Shown here piece by piece: positions 23,088-35,500 of a DNA stretch of 64,000 nt. Source of the DNA: Perilla frutescens (taxonomy: Eukaryota > Streptophyta > Magnoliopsida > Lamiales > Lamiaceae); NCBI GenBank assembly GCA_026008535.1, contig BRKX01000006.1, positions 7,028,501 to 7,092,500 on the forward strand. The letters are read 5' to 3'. The position numbers were made by a program, and so were the translations under genes. Within the stretch, counting starts at the first letter, position 1. Each line of letters begins with the position of its first letter. The notes under the pieces were generated by a model. The model saw only the letters and a list, made by a program, of their open reading frames with translations, did not search any database and was not told the DNA's origin.

Positions 23088-24895
23088 TTGTCCGTAACCT
23101 ATTTTAGCACCACTGTGAAGAATTTTAGCATTATTAAGCATTAACGTGATTAGTTGTGTATTGATTAATGTGCAGATTGTATTTCTACCACTTTGGAGAT
23201 TTCACCTTTGTTTTCTGAATTTCACACACCTGAATGTGAACCATCCAAAAATTTTGTTGTACTTTTCCTATGATTTTTTCACTCGATTCTCTTTATTTCA
23301 CCATCAAAACTGGTAGTTTATATTTTAGCACTGGTAGTTCATATTTTAGCACTGATAGTTTATATTTTAGCACTGGTAGTTTATATTTTAGCAATTTCAT
23401 TTCTTTTTTTAGCACTGTTAGTTAATGTTTGAATATTTTGGTAGGTGATAGTGTTAGCATTTGTAGTCTTTTATTTACACTGAGAAATAATAATAACAGA
23501 GATTTGTGAATTTTACATGGTTGCAGGTATTCAATGATTTTTGCACCCTTCATTTGAAAGGACAATCATGGGAAACTTGTGACATTTGGGGTTGCTTCCC
23601 ATTGTGCTTTATTCATTTTCCTTACAGCCTCTAAGAGAGTTGATGGACATGTTGTTGCTTCTAAGAATGGATATTTGTAATATACATCACTGCTTCTATT
23701 ATCTTCATTATTTGGGGCAGTTTTAGCTCTTTTGTTTCTGCTACTTTCATCTTCTGCAGTCCTTTTAGCACCTATAATTTTTTATATAATACTGTTAAGT
23801 AAACGAAAATAACAATGCTAAAAACATAATCGGAATGCTAAAATATGAGATGACAGTGCTAAAACTCTAAACTACAGTGCTAATTGTAATGATCATGACA
23901 AGTTTTTAATCACAATGCTAATATAGGGTCATGTTAATGCTAAAAATGAGAGTTTGAAATTGTAATAGTGTTTGCACTATATTCATAATTCAACAGCATG
24001 TAACCGTGTTTGTTCTTTTTTTTTTGCAATGCCGATGATATTTTTTTATTGTAATGCTAAATAATTGTCATGCTAAACATGGGTCATGTTAGTGCTAAAA
24101 TAAGTCATGACAGTGCTAAAATAGGGAATGACAATGTTAAAACTCTGAATTGAAAAATATACACGTAAATCACATATGCAATGCTAAACTCTAAACTACA
24201 GTGCTAATTGTAATGATCATGACAAGTTTTAATCACAATGCTAATATAGGGTCATGTTAATGCTAAAAATCAGAGTTTGCAATTGTAATAGTATTTGCAC
24301 TATATTCATAATTCAACAACATGTAATAATATTTGTTCATTATTTTTTTACAATGTCGATGATATTTTTTTATTGTAATGCTAAACAATTGTCATGCTAA
24401 ACAAGGGTTATGTTAGTGCTAAAATAAGTCATGACAGTGCTAAAATAGAGAATGACAATGCTATAACCTTAAATTGAAAAATATATATATGTATAAATTC
24501 TGACTATTCATATATTGATAATTCAACATGTAACAATGTTTGTTCGTGATTTTTTTACAATATCGATGACATTTTTTTATGCTAATGATAAAATAGAGTC
24601 ATGCTAAAATAAGTCACGACAATGTTAAAACAAGGTCATGATAGTGCTAAAATAGGAAATGACAGTGCTAAAACCCTAAATTGAAAAATATACATGTAAA
24701 TTCTGAGTATTCATATATTTTCAAAATTTCTGATTTTACCCTTATTAAGATTCAAGGGTAGCGAAGTTGGACATTATTACCAGATTTCCATCATATTTTT
24801 TAAAATCTTTTGCATCTCTTGGCCCTCCAAATATAGCGGATTTATGGCTCAGATTGGTTCTCAGTTCTCACCTAGAGTGTGGTTCCTTCTGGAAC
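23088..24895. mobile_element. Non-coding repeat E
   Basis: AT-rich, no gene. It is full of AGTGCTAAAAT / TTTTAGCACT words, with a 324-bp tandem array in the right half. The right end (GTTCTCACCTAGAGTGTGGTTCC...CCCAACCCTATA) is of the same type as repeats Z and H. The left terminus is missing next to the gypsy LTR. Confidence 0.55.
23865..24720. repeat. 324-bp tandem array in repeat E (two full, one partial copy)
   Basis: CTCTAAACTACAGTGCTAAT at 23865 recurs at 24189; a third, shortened unit starts around 24500 (after AATTGAAAAATATA). Units diverge by several percent. Confidence 0.8.
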
Positions 24896-25478
24896 CCAAC
24901 CCTATAATTAATGGTTCAGGTGAGAAATATATATTAGTGTTAGAAATGAGAATGAATCTCAATTGTTGGATCTACGTACTATAATTAATGGTAAAACCAG
25001 TTTTTCATTCACAAGGATATTCATCGAAAATTTCTCTATAGTAAAAAATTCAAAATAATTTACGGTAGAATGAACAATTCATGTCGACTCTTAAATCTTT
25101 CTTTGAGGATGTTCACAAAGGACCTAACAAACTAAAAATAAAAATTATAGTCTATTAGCTACAAGCTTTTAGATTGTACTATCTAGTGCAACTAAAATAT
25201 AGGTTGAGCTGCATAAGGGAAGATTGAGAAGAGAAAGGCGAAGGTGACACCAAAATGGAACAGTTGCTTCTAATATAAAGTAATTAATTAATCTCACAGG
25301 CAAATAACATAAAATTTAATGTTTTAATGTATAATTTTTTGTTACTTAATATATAATTGTTTGTTGCTTAATGTATATAAATTTGCTTCTAAACAAACAA
25401 TGACATAGAATTACTGATGCGATTATTTTTTATAGCACTCACTAATTTACTAACTTACGGCAATTTTATTTTACAATA
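24896..25478. mobile_element. Repeat F, left part
   Basis: Starts after CCCTATA with GGTTCAGGTGAGAAATA and GAAATGAGAAT, the inverted counterpart of F's right end (29150-29207). AT-rich, with TTGCTTAATGTATA words. No gene; a 65-codon ORF at 25417-25614 crosses the insertion point and is spurious. Confidence 0.6.
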
Positions 25479-26555
25479 TGATGTAACCCAGACAATGAAT
25501 CTAGGTCACATTCAGAGGAAATGTAGCAGAAGACTTAAGGACTCGAAACACGTCAGAATTATGAAGGATTCAATCCGATTTTCTAGACTAAAAACTCAAC
25601 GAAAACAAGAATAAAGACTCAATTATAAGATTGGAATTTTAGACTCGATAAATAGACTCTTAAGATACCTAGATAATGACTCAAATAAGCAAAACACAAA
25701 ACCAAATAAATAGATAAAGGACACGACTAAGCAGATTTAGGGTTGGCGGATTTATGACTGAATTATGGCTAAGGTTTATGGACGATGAAGGCGGGATGAA
25801 CTTACGTGTTTTGGAAGATGATTCACGATGAAGTGATGATGAATCAAACGTTGATGAAGGTGCGGTAGCCTTGTGACGTGATTTGTATCAATTCGAACCC
25901 GTAGAATCGAATCCACGAACGCGATGTTAATACTCCTCGAATGGTAGCGATTCCCCCGTGATCTTGAAGAACTCGAAAGAACCTTGAATTAAAACCTTAG
26001 ATTTATTGGATCTAAAGAGTATTGCTTTTGAACCAAAAATAATAAAAGTTTATAGGTGATCAACCGATGGATCTTGAGACAAAGTGAAATAAAACTTCAA
26101 TATTCAAGCAATGTCTAAAATATAAATGTCACAAAGACCACATATATAGCTATATGATGGCCGAAAATCTATCTCTATTCTAAGTCCAAAGGATCGAAAA
26201 TAACTAAGGAAAAACAAGAGTTCTACCTTGTATAAAATTCTAAATAAGGTAATTCTAGAAAAGACCAAAAATTAAATAAATAAAAATCTAATCTAGATAA
26301 AATAAATCCAACTGGACTTGGGCTTCAAAAGGGACGAAATTAATCAACTTGTGGGCGGATCCAATTCGCCACTTCCTCAACTTTGGTCTTCTTGGACTTT
26401 AACTTCAACACGTAGTCGGTATGCCCATACCGACTGCCGTCTAAACTCTCATCTTGCTTTAATCTTCTTTATCTTCAATGGATAACATAACAATCCATTT
26501 GGGGTTGCCATGGGGCATTTGTTCTTCCTTGGTTGGCATGGTCGCATTCTCATCA
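25479..26555 (-). mobile_element. Solo LTR of the chromovirus-like family
   Basis: Bounded by TGATGTAACCC and TTCTCATCA with the 5-bp target duplication CAATA at 25474-25478 and 26556-26560. Read on the minus strand it ends GTTACATCA like the LTR at 21777-23087 and shares several blocks with it. A minus-strand TATA (AGCTATATATG) is near 26140-26152. Its U3 holds a perfect palindrome at 26414-26435. Confidence 0.8.
26414..26435 (-). promoter_or_regulatory. U3 palindrome, 10-bp arms
   Basis: Arms AGTCGGTATG and its exact reverse complement, separated by CC. It lies about 270 bp upstream of the minus-strand TATA box of this solo LTR. The same palindrome is in an unrelated LTR at 43678. Function unknown. 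Confidence 0.8.
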
Positions 26556-26581
26556 CAATATAAATTAATTTCATTGTTTAA

Positions 26582-28537
26582 TGTAACAGCCCGATCCCGA
26601 CTCTGTGACCTGTCTCTTAAGTTATTTTCTTAAAGTGATTATGTGAATTTGAGTTATATTCTTAAAGGATTCCTACACAGGAACCCACAGTACATCATCA
26701 CCTCGCATCCTCAACAGAGTTTAAAGGTATGAATGTTTTAAAAGCTTTGGTTATATTGTGTTATAACTTTTTAAAGTACAGATGAAAGGTAAATCATTCA
26801 TAAGTGAGCTTTGAGCAAGGCAAGGAAAATTAAAGAATGTCGATTTCAAGTAAGTCATAAATCTAAAAGTTTAAAGAGTGAAAGTAATTTTGGATGAATC
26901 TAAAAGATAGTCTAAAGTTATTTTAAAAAGGCAAAAGTTAATTTATAGTTATTCTTTTCCAAAGGATTCTAAAGATATAATCATTTTGATATCAAAATTT
27001 TCTGGTCATTGTTGAAACCTGAATTTTGATTTAAAAGACTTCTCTTTGGGAAAAAGGACTATCTACTGCTAGAAAGTATTATGATTCCGAGGATAGAGAA
27101 TGACTAAGATAAAGGATCGAGGATAGTTAATTTAAAGATAGAGCTTAGTCGAGAACATAGACTATAGATGCTTGAACTTAGAAGAACTCTAAGTTTTCCT
27201 ATTTGATTAAAGAGGCTTTATGAATTAAGTTCCATAGCTAGAGAGTTCAAGAGGTATGTGGTTGGGTGAGCCCTTCACACTGCGTGTGAATCATACTAGA
27301 GAAAAGAAGCTTTGCCGTTTGAAGAAAGTCCTACAAATTGTAAAGATTGATCGCAAGAGGCCAGCCCATTAGACTAGAGGAGTATAGTTATCTCAAGCAA
27401 GCCTGTACAATGAAGAAAGTAACCATTGAAGGTGCATCATTGCAATCTCAAGTCCTCTGGGCCTGTTGACACAAGGCGACACCTGTGCGACCCGGAAGGA
27501 AAAGAAGAGTTCACTACAGACAAGCACCTAGAGCTAAAGAAGTTCCAAGAAGTGAGGGATGTCCACATTAATCATGAATCATCAAAGAAGCATTATAGAA
27601 GTCAAGACGTCACAACCAGCCGGTGAATGCCTGACAAAAATCCCCGATCGCCTGAGAAAACGTTATAGAAGTTAAATTCCCTTCTAGGTTTTGAACTTAG
27701 AAAGAACATAGACAATAGAAGCTTTAACATAGGGTGAACTTTAAGTTATCCTTTGATAAGAATCACTTTGAACTTAGACTGAATAAGTTATCCCCTTTCT
27801 TAAAGTTGCAAGTCGTTCGAGCAGCGATGAAGCACGAGTTTCAAAAGACGTGACAAAGAGTCTCATGCGACAGTTAAAGTGAAGAAGTACGAGATAAAGC
27901 TAGTACGAGAAAAGCTGAGAGTTACCGATCAATCAAGGCATATGTAAAGTTCGATCAAGGTGGATAAAGACTCAGAACGTATAGTAAGCGGTTAAAAGAC
28001 GGTTACATGTATGATTGCAAGTAAAGAAAGTTAAGCCAAGATAAAGGATCGACTAAAGTTCATCAAGCTAGCTCAGCTACCAAGAAAGGACTCAAAAGAC
28101 CGAAGGAATAATTTGCAGTTCCAGGTGGAAGACATGGTCTTCTCAAAGGTATCTCCAACCAATGGAAGAATTCATTTTGCTAAGAGATTAAAGCTGAAGG
28201 TTCGATGAACCTATTGGAAATCCTCAAAGAGGATAAAGACATAGAGCATAGGTCAGCTTTGACGCCTGACCTTATTATTGTGCATGACGTGTCTCACGTC
28301 CTAATGCTATGGAAATATGTGTTTGAGATAACTACACATTACCAAAGGAAAAGAAATAGTTCTGAGTGAGAACTAATCCAGAAAGAAATCCCTTAGGCTA
28401 TTCTTGGCCGTAAGGTCTAGAGTTGTAAACCTAATAAAGGTTTTGAACCATTTTGGTTCTAGTAACGCTGTGAATTCTTGAAAAAGTATCCAGACCTCCG
28501 TTTGAGGGGAAGTAAATTTCGGGACCGGGCTGTTACA
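26582..28537 (+). mobile_element. Degenerate gypsy-derived element with inverted ends
   Basis: The 1956-bp insertion in F begins TGTAACAGCCCGATCCCG and ends with the near-exact inverse (CGGGACCGGGCTGTTACA). TTAA is present on both sides (26578-26581, 28538-28541). The interior is degenerate and contains the end of a gypsy pol at its 3' side. It may be a decayed LTR element or a DNA element that picked up pol sequence; the inverted ends are unusual for LTR elements. Confidence 0.55.
28030..28510 (+). pseudogene. Gypsy integrase C-terminal remnant
   Basis: Readable with stops and frameshifts: AKIKDRLK, then LQFQVEDMVFSKVSP (about 28115), GRIHFAKRLKLKVR (about 28165), then traces of LTPDLL and LWKY, and LKKYPDLRL near 28478-28500. 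This is the order of the integrase C-terminal region (F.VGD.VFLKVSP...G...F...GKL.PR) of Tekay/Del-like chromoviruses. No open frame is longer than about 40 codons. It is useful only as a marker of origin. Confidence 0.65.
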
Positions 28538-29207
28538 TTAATGTATATTATTTTCTTGTTTACCTGATTAATATTTATCGCTTATTTCAATCATTTTTCA
28601 TACGAGATATATCTTATTGTAAAGTAATTTGTTGCTTAATGTATAGTAACATTAACATAAAATAATTTCATTGCTTAATGTATATTATTTTCTCGCTTAC
28701 TTGATTAATATTTATTGCTTATTTCAATGTTGCTCATACGAGTTTTATCTTAATGAAAAGTAATCTGTTGCATAATGTAAACTAGTTTGTTGCTTAATGT
28801 ATCGTAATTCGTCACTTCATGTATAGTAATTTATTACTTCATGTATAATAATTTTTTGATTAGTTCATTAGCAAAGGATATACGACACTGAAAATGTTTT
28901 CTATTAGAAACCACCATTAATGTGGTGAGTAAATACCATCATATTTCACCAAAAATAATAAGAACTAACTAATTACTTTATCAATTTTACCACATTTAAT
29001 GCTCATATAGATATCTTTCTATAAAGGTGTATTAGCATGTTTATAGTAATAACCCTCTTATTTCTACCGCTCAATGAAGGGGTGCAATTTTTCCATTTAT
29101 TTCATTAACCCTCATTATAAATCTCCACCATAGATCTATTGAAAATAGAGGGATATGAATTATTCTCATTTCTCACATGAAGGTTATTTCTCACCAAAAC
29201 CTAACCC
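28538..29207. mobile_element. Repeat F, right part
   Basis: Continues TTGCTTAATGTATATTATT words and ends with TTCTCATTTCTCACATGAAGG...CTAACCCTATA, inverted relative to the left end of F. No gene. Confidence 0.6.
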
Positions 29208-29227
29208 TATATATATATATATATATA
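29208..29227. repeat. (TA)10 at the F/H joint
   Basis: Ten TA units between ...CTAACCC and GTGGATCTAGTGAG. Confidence 0.95.
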
Positions 29228-29683
29228 GTGGATCTAGTGAGAACTAGGCTCCATGAGAGAACTAATAACCAATCCTCACCATCTAATCCTACCACAATCT
29301 ACGGCCCAGATTAAAATTAGTATACAGTGACATTTTCGTAATAACAAACAAATTTACCACCCGCAAAGCTTCATAAAAGCAAAATTGGAAAATTTTGAAA
29401 ATATACGATATGATGAATCATAATTTGCAGATAAAGCTCAATCACCATAACTGCTCAGAGAAAGCTCACTCACGCAAACCAATGCGAATAAATCGAAGAG
29501 AACCGCTAAACGCAACAGCAAAACAAATTCCATAGATTTTTGAAATCTTCTCAACAAAGAAAAACGGCAGCAAAGGTTAAATCTTTCAACCAAAAAATAT
29601 GGAAAATCAAGGTGATATATCATTCATTTTTTTCATATTCTATTCATTTTTACTTTTTTTTGTAGAAAAAATGAATGAGCATT
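29228..29683. mobile_element. Repeat H, part 1
   Basis: Left end of repeat H, starting GTGGATCTAGTGAGAAC. It is interrupted by the minus-strand copia at 29684 and resumes at 40425. No gene seen. Confidence 0.65.
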
Positions 29684-32476
29684 TGTTGGGATTTTTTCGA
29701 ATTAAACCACCGCAGGATCTATTTGGTTGTTCATTAATCCATGTTCATGCAAATCATAATTTTATATAACATGCATGTTTATCATAGTCTAATCAAATAG
29801 CATGTAAAACAGATTCGATTCTAATAAAGTGGAAGACATAGAAAATGAATCTACTTACAAATCGACAGACGGTCTGAGGACAAGATTACAGATCTAATCT
29901 TGTTGTTGAATGAACAATGATAGGCGCCACTTATGTCAATAAAATTGGCCACCACAATATTCTACTCCAAGATCTTCTGTTGTATTCCCGGACTGTATCT
30001 AGATTCAGAGTGGGCTGAAATCTACTAGATAGAATTGTGAACTCTGTGGATAACTTTGAGAGACAAAGAGGGGCTGATTTCTTATGATAAATATCATTAA
30101 AATTTCGTGCCCCCCTCCCCTTATATATAGGGAGGGGCGAAATTTCATGTTCCAGCCCTACTGGGCTGGGCCTCTATCTCAAGTTCTATATCCAGTCCAC
30201 TTTCAGTCATATTGGGCTACAACAGGGATCTAGAAGAATATTAAATTGGCCCACTAATTTATTTAATATCTAATATCCAATAAACTTAGGATATAATTAA
30301 ATAAAGGGTAAATTGGCTTAAAATACACGAACTTTGGGGTCATTTTGGTTTTTCACACGATTTTAAAAATGTAGTTTCAATAACACGAACTTAGCCTCTG
30401 TTTGGTTTTTCACATGATTTTCAAATTCCGGCAAATGGAATCTGACGTGGCAGCCGGAACTTCCACGTGGCAGTCGGAGATGCCACGCGTACATCTACGT
30501 GGATATCAAATTACCTTAAAATACACAAACTTTCGACTGATTTTGGTTTTTCACACAAATTAAAAAATATCAATTTTAGTTTTTTTTTTTTTGCTTTTTT
30601 TGTGTAATATAGAAAATTCATCGATTATTACTATAGAGTTGTTGTAGTAGACATTGTAAAATATTTTAAATTTTCTTAGTTGATGCAATATATAAAATTT
30701 AGGTTCGAAAAAAATTAAATAAAATAACTATCGGAACTTTTTAGTTCTCTATTTGAAGAAAAATTTAAAAAATATGACTTAAGCTAGTGTAATGGTATAC
30801 ATTATTGAATTTTGAATACAACAACCATCAAATCATAAAAAGTGGTCAATGACATATCGTATATATTGATGAATAATATTACACAATTAATTAATTAAGT
30901 TTACAAATAAATTGATCACGTAGTAACTACATATTAATTTTTCATATATGTTTAATAGCATATTTTGAAAAATTAATATCAGAAGATGCTATTAAACATA
31001 TATGAAAAATTAATATGTAGTTACTACGTGATCAATTTATTTGTAAACTTAATTAATTAATTGTGTAATATTATTCATCAACATATACGATACGTCATTG
31101 ACCACTTTTTATGACTTGATGATTGTTGTATTCAGAATTCAATTATGTATACCATTACACTAGCTTAAGTCATATTATTTAAATTTTTCTTCAAATTGAA
31201 AACTAAAGAGGTCCGATAGTTATTTTATTTATTTTTTCGATCCTAAATTTTATATATTGCATCAACTAAGAAAATTCAAAATATTTCACAATGTCTACTA
31301 CAACAACTCTATAGTAATAATCGATGAATTTTCTGTATTACACAAAAAAAGAAAAAAAAAATAAAAAACTAAAATTGATATTTTTTAATTTGTGTGAAAA
31401 ACCAAAATCAGTCGAAAGTTTGTGTATTTTAAGGCAATTTGATATCCACGTAGATGTACGTGTGGCAACTCCGACTGCCACGTGGCAGTTCCAGCTGCCA
31501 CGTCAGATTCCACTTGCCGGAATTTGAAAATCATGTGAAAAACCAAACAGAGGTTAAGTTCGTGTTATTGAAACTACATTTTTAAAATCATGTGAAAAAC
31601 CAAAATGACCCCAAAGTTCGTGTATTTTAAGCCAATTTACTCTTAAATAAATTAAGTTTTACTTTTATTCCACTAAAGAAGTAAAATTGACCTACCAATT
31701 TAATACATATTTGCGAATATGCTTTCTCCTTTAGTCCGGCCATTCCCCGTGTTTAAGATATAATGTTCATTAATTAATTATGTCAGCCTCTGACAGCTAT
31801 AATTAATTAACATCTAAATCCTTGAGTAGTACCACACAATCTTTACCATGTAAGGAATAAATTCCACCTGCAGAGTTTCAACATGAACTTGCGTTTCCTC
31901 AAGAGAACATCATCAACCTGGCGCACCAGGACACGGTGCTCATGCACACTGCTCGAGACATCATGTATACATTGTTATTACCCAAGATATCGAACTCGAT
32001 CTACGAAAAGATCTTACTCATTGATAAATCAAAGTAATAAACAACGCACACATATGCTCGCCAATATCACATGAGTTCAGAACCCGAACTCTGTGGATCT
32101 TTATTTTCTCAGTAACTGGGTCAGAGACAAATAATAGTATCCTATCGTGATCCTCCTCAATACACAATGAGTGTACTAGGATAATCAGTTAGTCAAGATA
32201 AACTAACTTATCAGATTATTCTACGGTGTACTGATGGTGTGCTCAGGACCATCTAAGCCGTGAGCTCTTTAATACAATACAAGGTTCTAATGATATGATC
32301 TTACCGTGTGACTCTCCACACCATATCATCTACAATGTAAGTATATGGAACATTGCATAGAACAATTATAGAACATAATCTAAATGCAAAACATCGACTG
32401 CAATAACTTTCATTTCATATCATCATATCATCAGAAAAGTATACAAAGACAAGTCTTCTAGTATACAAAACCAACA
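29684..32476 (-). repeat. 3' LTR of the minus-strand copia, interrupted by a foldback element
   Basis: TGTTGGGATTTTTTCG...AAAACCAACA. The nested element occupies 30306-31642. A minus-strand TATA (TATATATAAG) is at about 30121-30130. Confidence 0.95.
30306..31642. mobile_element. Mutator-like foldback element with ~655-bp inverted arms
   Basis: The left arm 30306-30960 and right arm 30987-31642 are near-perfect reverse complements around a 26-bp loop. Ends are GGGTAAATTGGC and GCCAATTTACTC. The 9-bp target duplication TTAAATAAA (30297-30305, 31643-31651) is present once in the other LTR. A 9-bp duplication with long terminal inverted repeats is typical of Mutator-like elements. No transposase; ORFs inside are spurious. 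Confidence 0.9.
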
Positions 32477-32489
32477 ATCTCCCACTTAT
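32477..32489 (-). other. Polypurine tract of the minus-strand copia
   Basis: On the minus strand ATAAGTGGGAGAT directly precedes the LTR start TGTTGGTTTTG. Confidence 0.85.
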
Positions 32490-32552
32490 ACTTGAAGCAT
32501 GTCTTTCAAGCATAAAAACTAACGGGCTAACTCTCCAATCAAAACTATCGAC

Positions 32553-35500
32553 TCAAACTGCGCCCCTAGGTCTGCATCTCACTCCCATTTTCTCCACGTG
32601 ACCATCAAAGGTCTTAGCCGGTAGGCTCTTCGTGAATGGATCAGCCAGGTTGTCCTCCGATGCAATCTTGACCACCGCCACGTCTCCTCTCTTAACGATT
32701 TCTATAAGATGGTACTTTCTCTCTATGTGCTTACTTGCATTGTGAGCTCTGGGTTCCTTTGAGTTTGCCACTGCACCAGAATTATCACAGTATATCGTGA
32801 TAGTCTTAGACAAACCAGGAACCACGCCCAAGCCCAATAGGAACCCGCGGAGCTAGACAGCCTCTTTTGCAGTCTCAGAGGTAGCTACATATTCAGCTTC
32901 CATGGTGGAATCCGCAATGCATTTCTGCTTAATGCTCCTCCATGCAATGGCTCCACCTCCTAATGTAAACACATAGCCCGAGGTAGACTTACTCTGATCT
33001 TTGTCAGTTTGAAAATCTGAGTCCGTATAACCCATAGGTACTAGACTACCAGAGCGGAAAACCAACATATAGTCTCGAGTCCTTTTATGGTACTTGAGAA
33101 TGTTTTTGACCGCAGTCCAGTGACCTTGTCCAGGGTTAGACTGATATCTGCTTACCATGCCAATGACATAGCATATATCAGGCCTAGTGCATAGCATAGC
33201 ATACATCAAACTTCCCACAGCCGAAGCATATGGTACTTTCTTTATTTCCTCTATCTCAGACTGTGTTTGGGGACACATTTTCTTGGATAGATGAATTCCA
33301 TGCCTGTAAGGTATAAAACCTTTCTTGGAATCTTGCATGCTAAACCTAGCTAGCACTGTATCGATATAAGTCATCTGGGATAAACATAACATCCTTTTCT
33401 GGCGATCTCGAATGATCTTGATGCCAAGGACATGTCCGGCTTCACCCAGATCCTTCATATCGAACTGCTTGGACAACCACACCCTAATGTTAGATAACTC
33501 CTTTTTACTGTTTCCAATAAGCAAGATGTTATCAACATAAAGTACGATGAATGACACCACGTTTCTATCACATTTCTTGTACACACAGCTCTCATCCGGA
33601 CTTTGCACGAATCCATATGACTGGATAACCTCGTCAAATCGGATATTCCAAGATCTCGATGCCTACTTAAGTCCATAAATGGATCTCTTAAGCTTGCACA
33701 CCAAGTGCTCTTGGTCTTTAGCAATAAATCCCTCTGGTTGTCTCATGTGAATGTTTTCTTCAAGACTTCCATTTAGGAAAGTTGTCTTGACATCCATCTG
33801 CCAGATCTCATAATCTAAATGAACGGCAATTGACAAGAGAATCCGGATTGACTTAAGTAGGGCTACCGGTGAAAAGGTTTCCTCATAATCGATCCCTTCT
33901 TTCTGAGTGTACTCTTTCGCCACCAATCTAGCTTTGAAGGTTTCAACCTTCCCGTCAGTTCCTCTCTTGCGCTTGTAGATCCACTTACACCCAATGGGTT
34001 TAATCCCATCTTGTGGTTCTACGAGCTCCCAGACTTGATTGTGATCCATAGATCCAATCTCAGATTCCATTGCAGTTTTCCAAGAATCTGCATCTTTATC
34101 TCGAATTGCCTCGTCAAAGGTCCAGGGATCCAATTCATTTAGTCCCTCTGGGAAATCTGAAGCCTCTCCCAGACCAATGAATCTATCAGGTTGGTGTACA
34201 ACCCTCCCACTGCGACGAGGCAGTTCCTGTACTTCCGTGACACGTTGTGCAGTGTTTGGTGGTTCCTCTTCTTATACAACTGGTGTAGGATTCGATCCTC
34301 CCCTTGACTCCTCAAGGATGATTTGACTCCTTGGTTTGTGGTTTATCACATAGTCTTCCTCTAAGAATCGAGCATTGGTGCTAACAATGATCTTTTGATC
34401 CTTAGGGCTATAAAATAAACCACCTTTCGTTCCTCTAGGATATCCAACGAATAGCCTTACATCAGTATGAGGAGCCAGCTTATCAGCTTCCTTGTCCAAC
34501 ATATGTGCAGGGCTACCCCAAATCCAAATATGGTTCAAACTGGGCTTTCGTCCAGTCCATAATTCTGTGGGCGTAGAAGGAACTGATTTTGACGGAACCA
34601 AGTTAAGAATATAGGCTGCTGTTTCCAGGGCATATCCCCAGAACGAAATGGGCAACTCAGAATAACTCATCATCGATCTAACCATCTCTAACAGTGTACG
34701 ATTCCTTCTTTCCGCCACACCATTCTGTTGTGGTGTTCCCGGTGCAGTCAACTGGGAGGTAATCCCATTCTCTGCCATGTAATCCCTAAATTCACTCAAG
34801 AGGTACTCGCCACCACGATCAGAACGTAGTGACTTGATACTCCTGCCTGTTCGTTTCTCTGCTTCTGCCTTAAACACTTTGAATTCCTCAAAGCATTCAG
34901 ACTTGCGACGTAACAGGTAGATATAACCGCATCTAGAGTAATCATCAATGAGAGTGATGAAATAATCGAACCCTCCTCGAGCTTGAACTGACATAGGGCC
35001 GCATAGGTCAGATTGAATCAAATCAAATATCCCTTCGGATCTATTTCCTTTTGACTGAAAAGGACGCTTGGTCATTTTACCTTCCAAACAGGATTCACAC
35101 AAAGAAAATGATTCCAGTACCAAAGAAGACAATGATCCATCATTTACAAGCCTTTGTATCCTCTTAAGGTTAATATGACCTAGCCTTAGATGCCAAAGAT
35201 AGGTTTGATTTAATTCTGAAGGTTCTTTTCTCTTGTTAGGGTTTATGATCGATGTATTCAACAGTTGTCTTTGCGTAGTGTTTTCAGTTGGTTTAAGAAA
35301 GTATAAGTGTCCATCCAATGTGCCAGAACAAATAAAATGTTTACCACTAAAGATAACTACTTTGTTATCAAAAGAAACAGAATATCCATCCATAATCGAT
35401 TTAGAAACTGAAATTAAGTTTCGCCTAAAACCAGGCACATAAAGACAATTTTTCAAAACCAAAGTTCTATCACTACTAAAAGGTAAAACAACATCTCCCA

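Noticed and set aside
23865..24720. Possible CRISPR-like or satellite array
   Set aside because: Units are 324 bp without spacers, only two to three copies, in plant DNA; they are internal tandem repeats of repeat E.
26414..26435. Recombinase site (lox/FRT-like)
   Set aside because: Arms and a 2-bp centre do not match known sites, and no tyrosine recombinase is nearby; the more cautious call is an unexplained U3 palindrome.
27426..27626. 66-codon ORF in the degenerate element in F
   Set aside because: No family match; probably chance in decayed gypsy sequence.
31324..31527. 67-codon ORF inside the foldback element
   Set aside because: The same sequence exists inverted in the other arm and the element is non-coding; no protein motif.
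30306..31642. Possible microRNA or phased small-RNA gene
   Set aside because: The hairpin is fully explained as a foldback transposon with a 9-bp target duplication; no evidence of a dedicated precursor.
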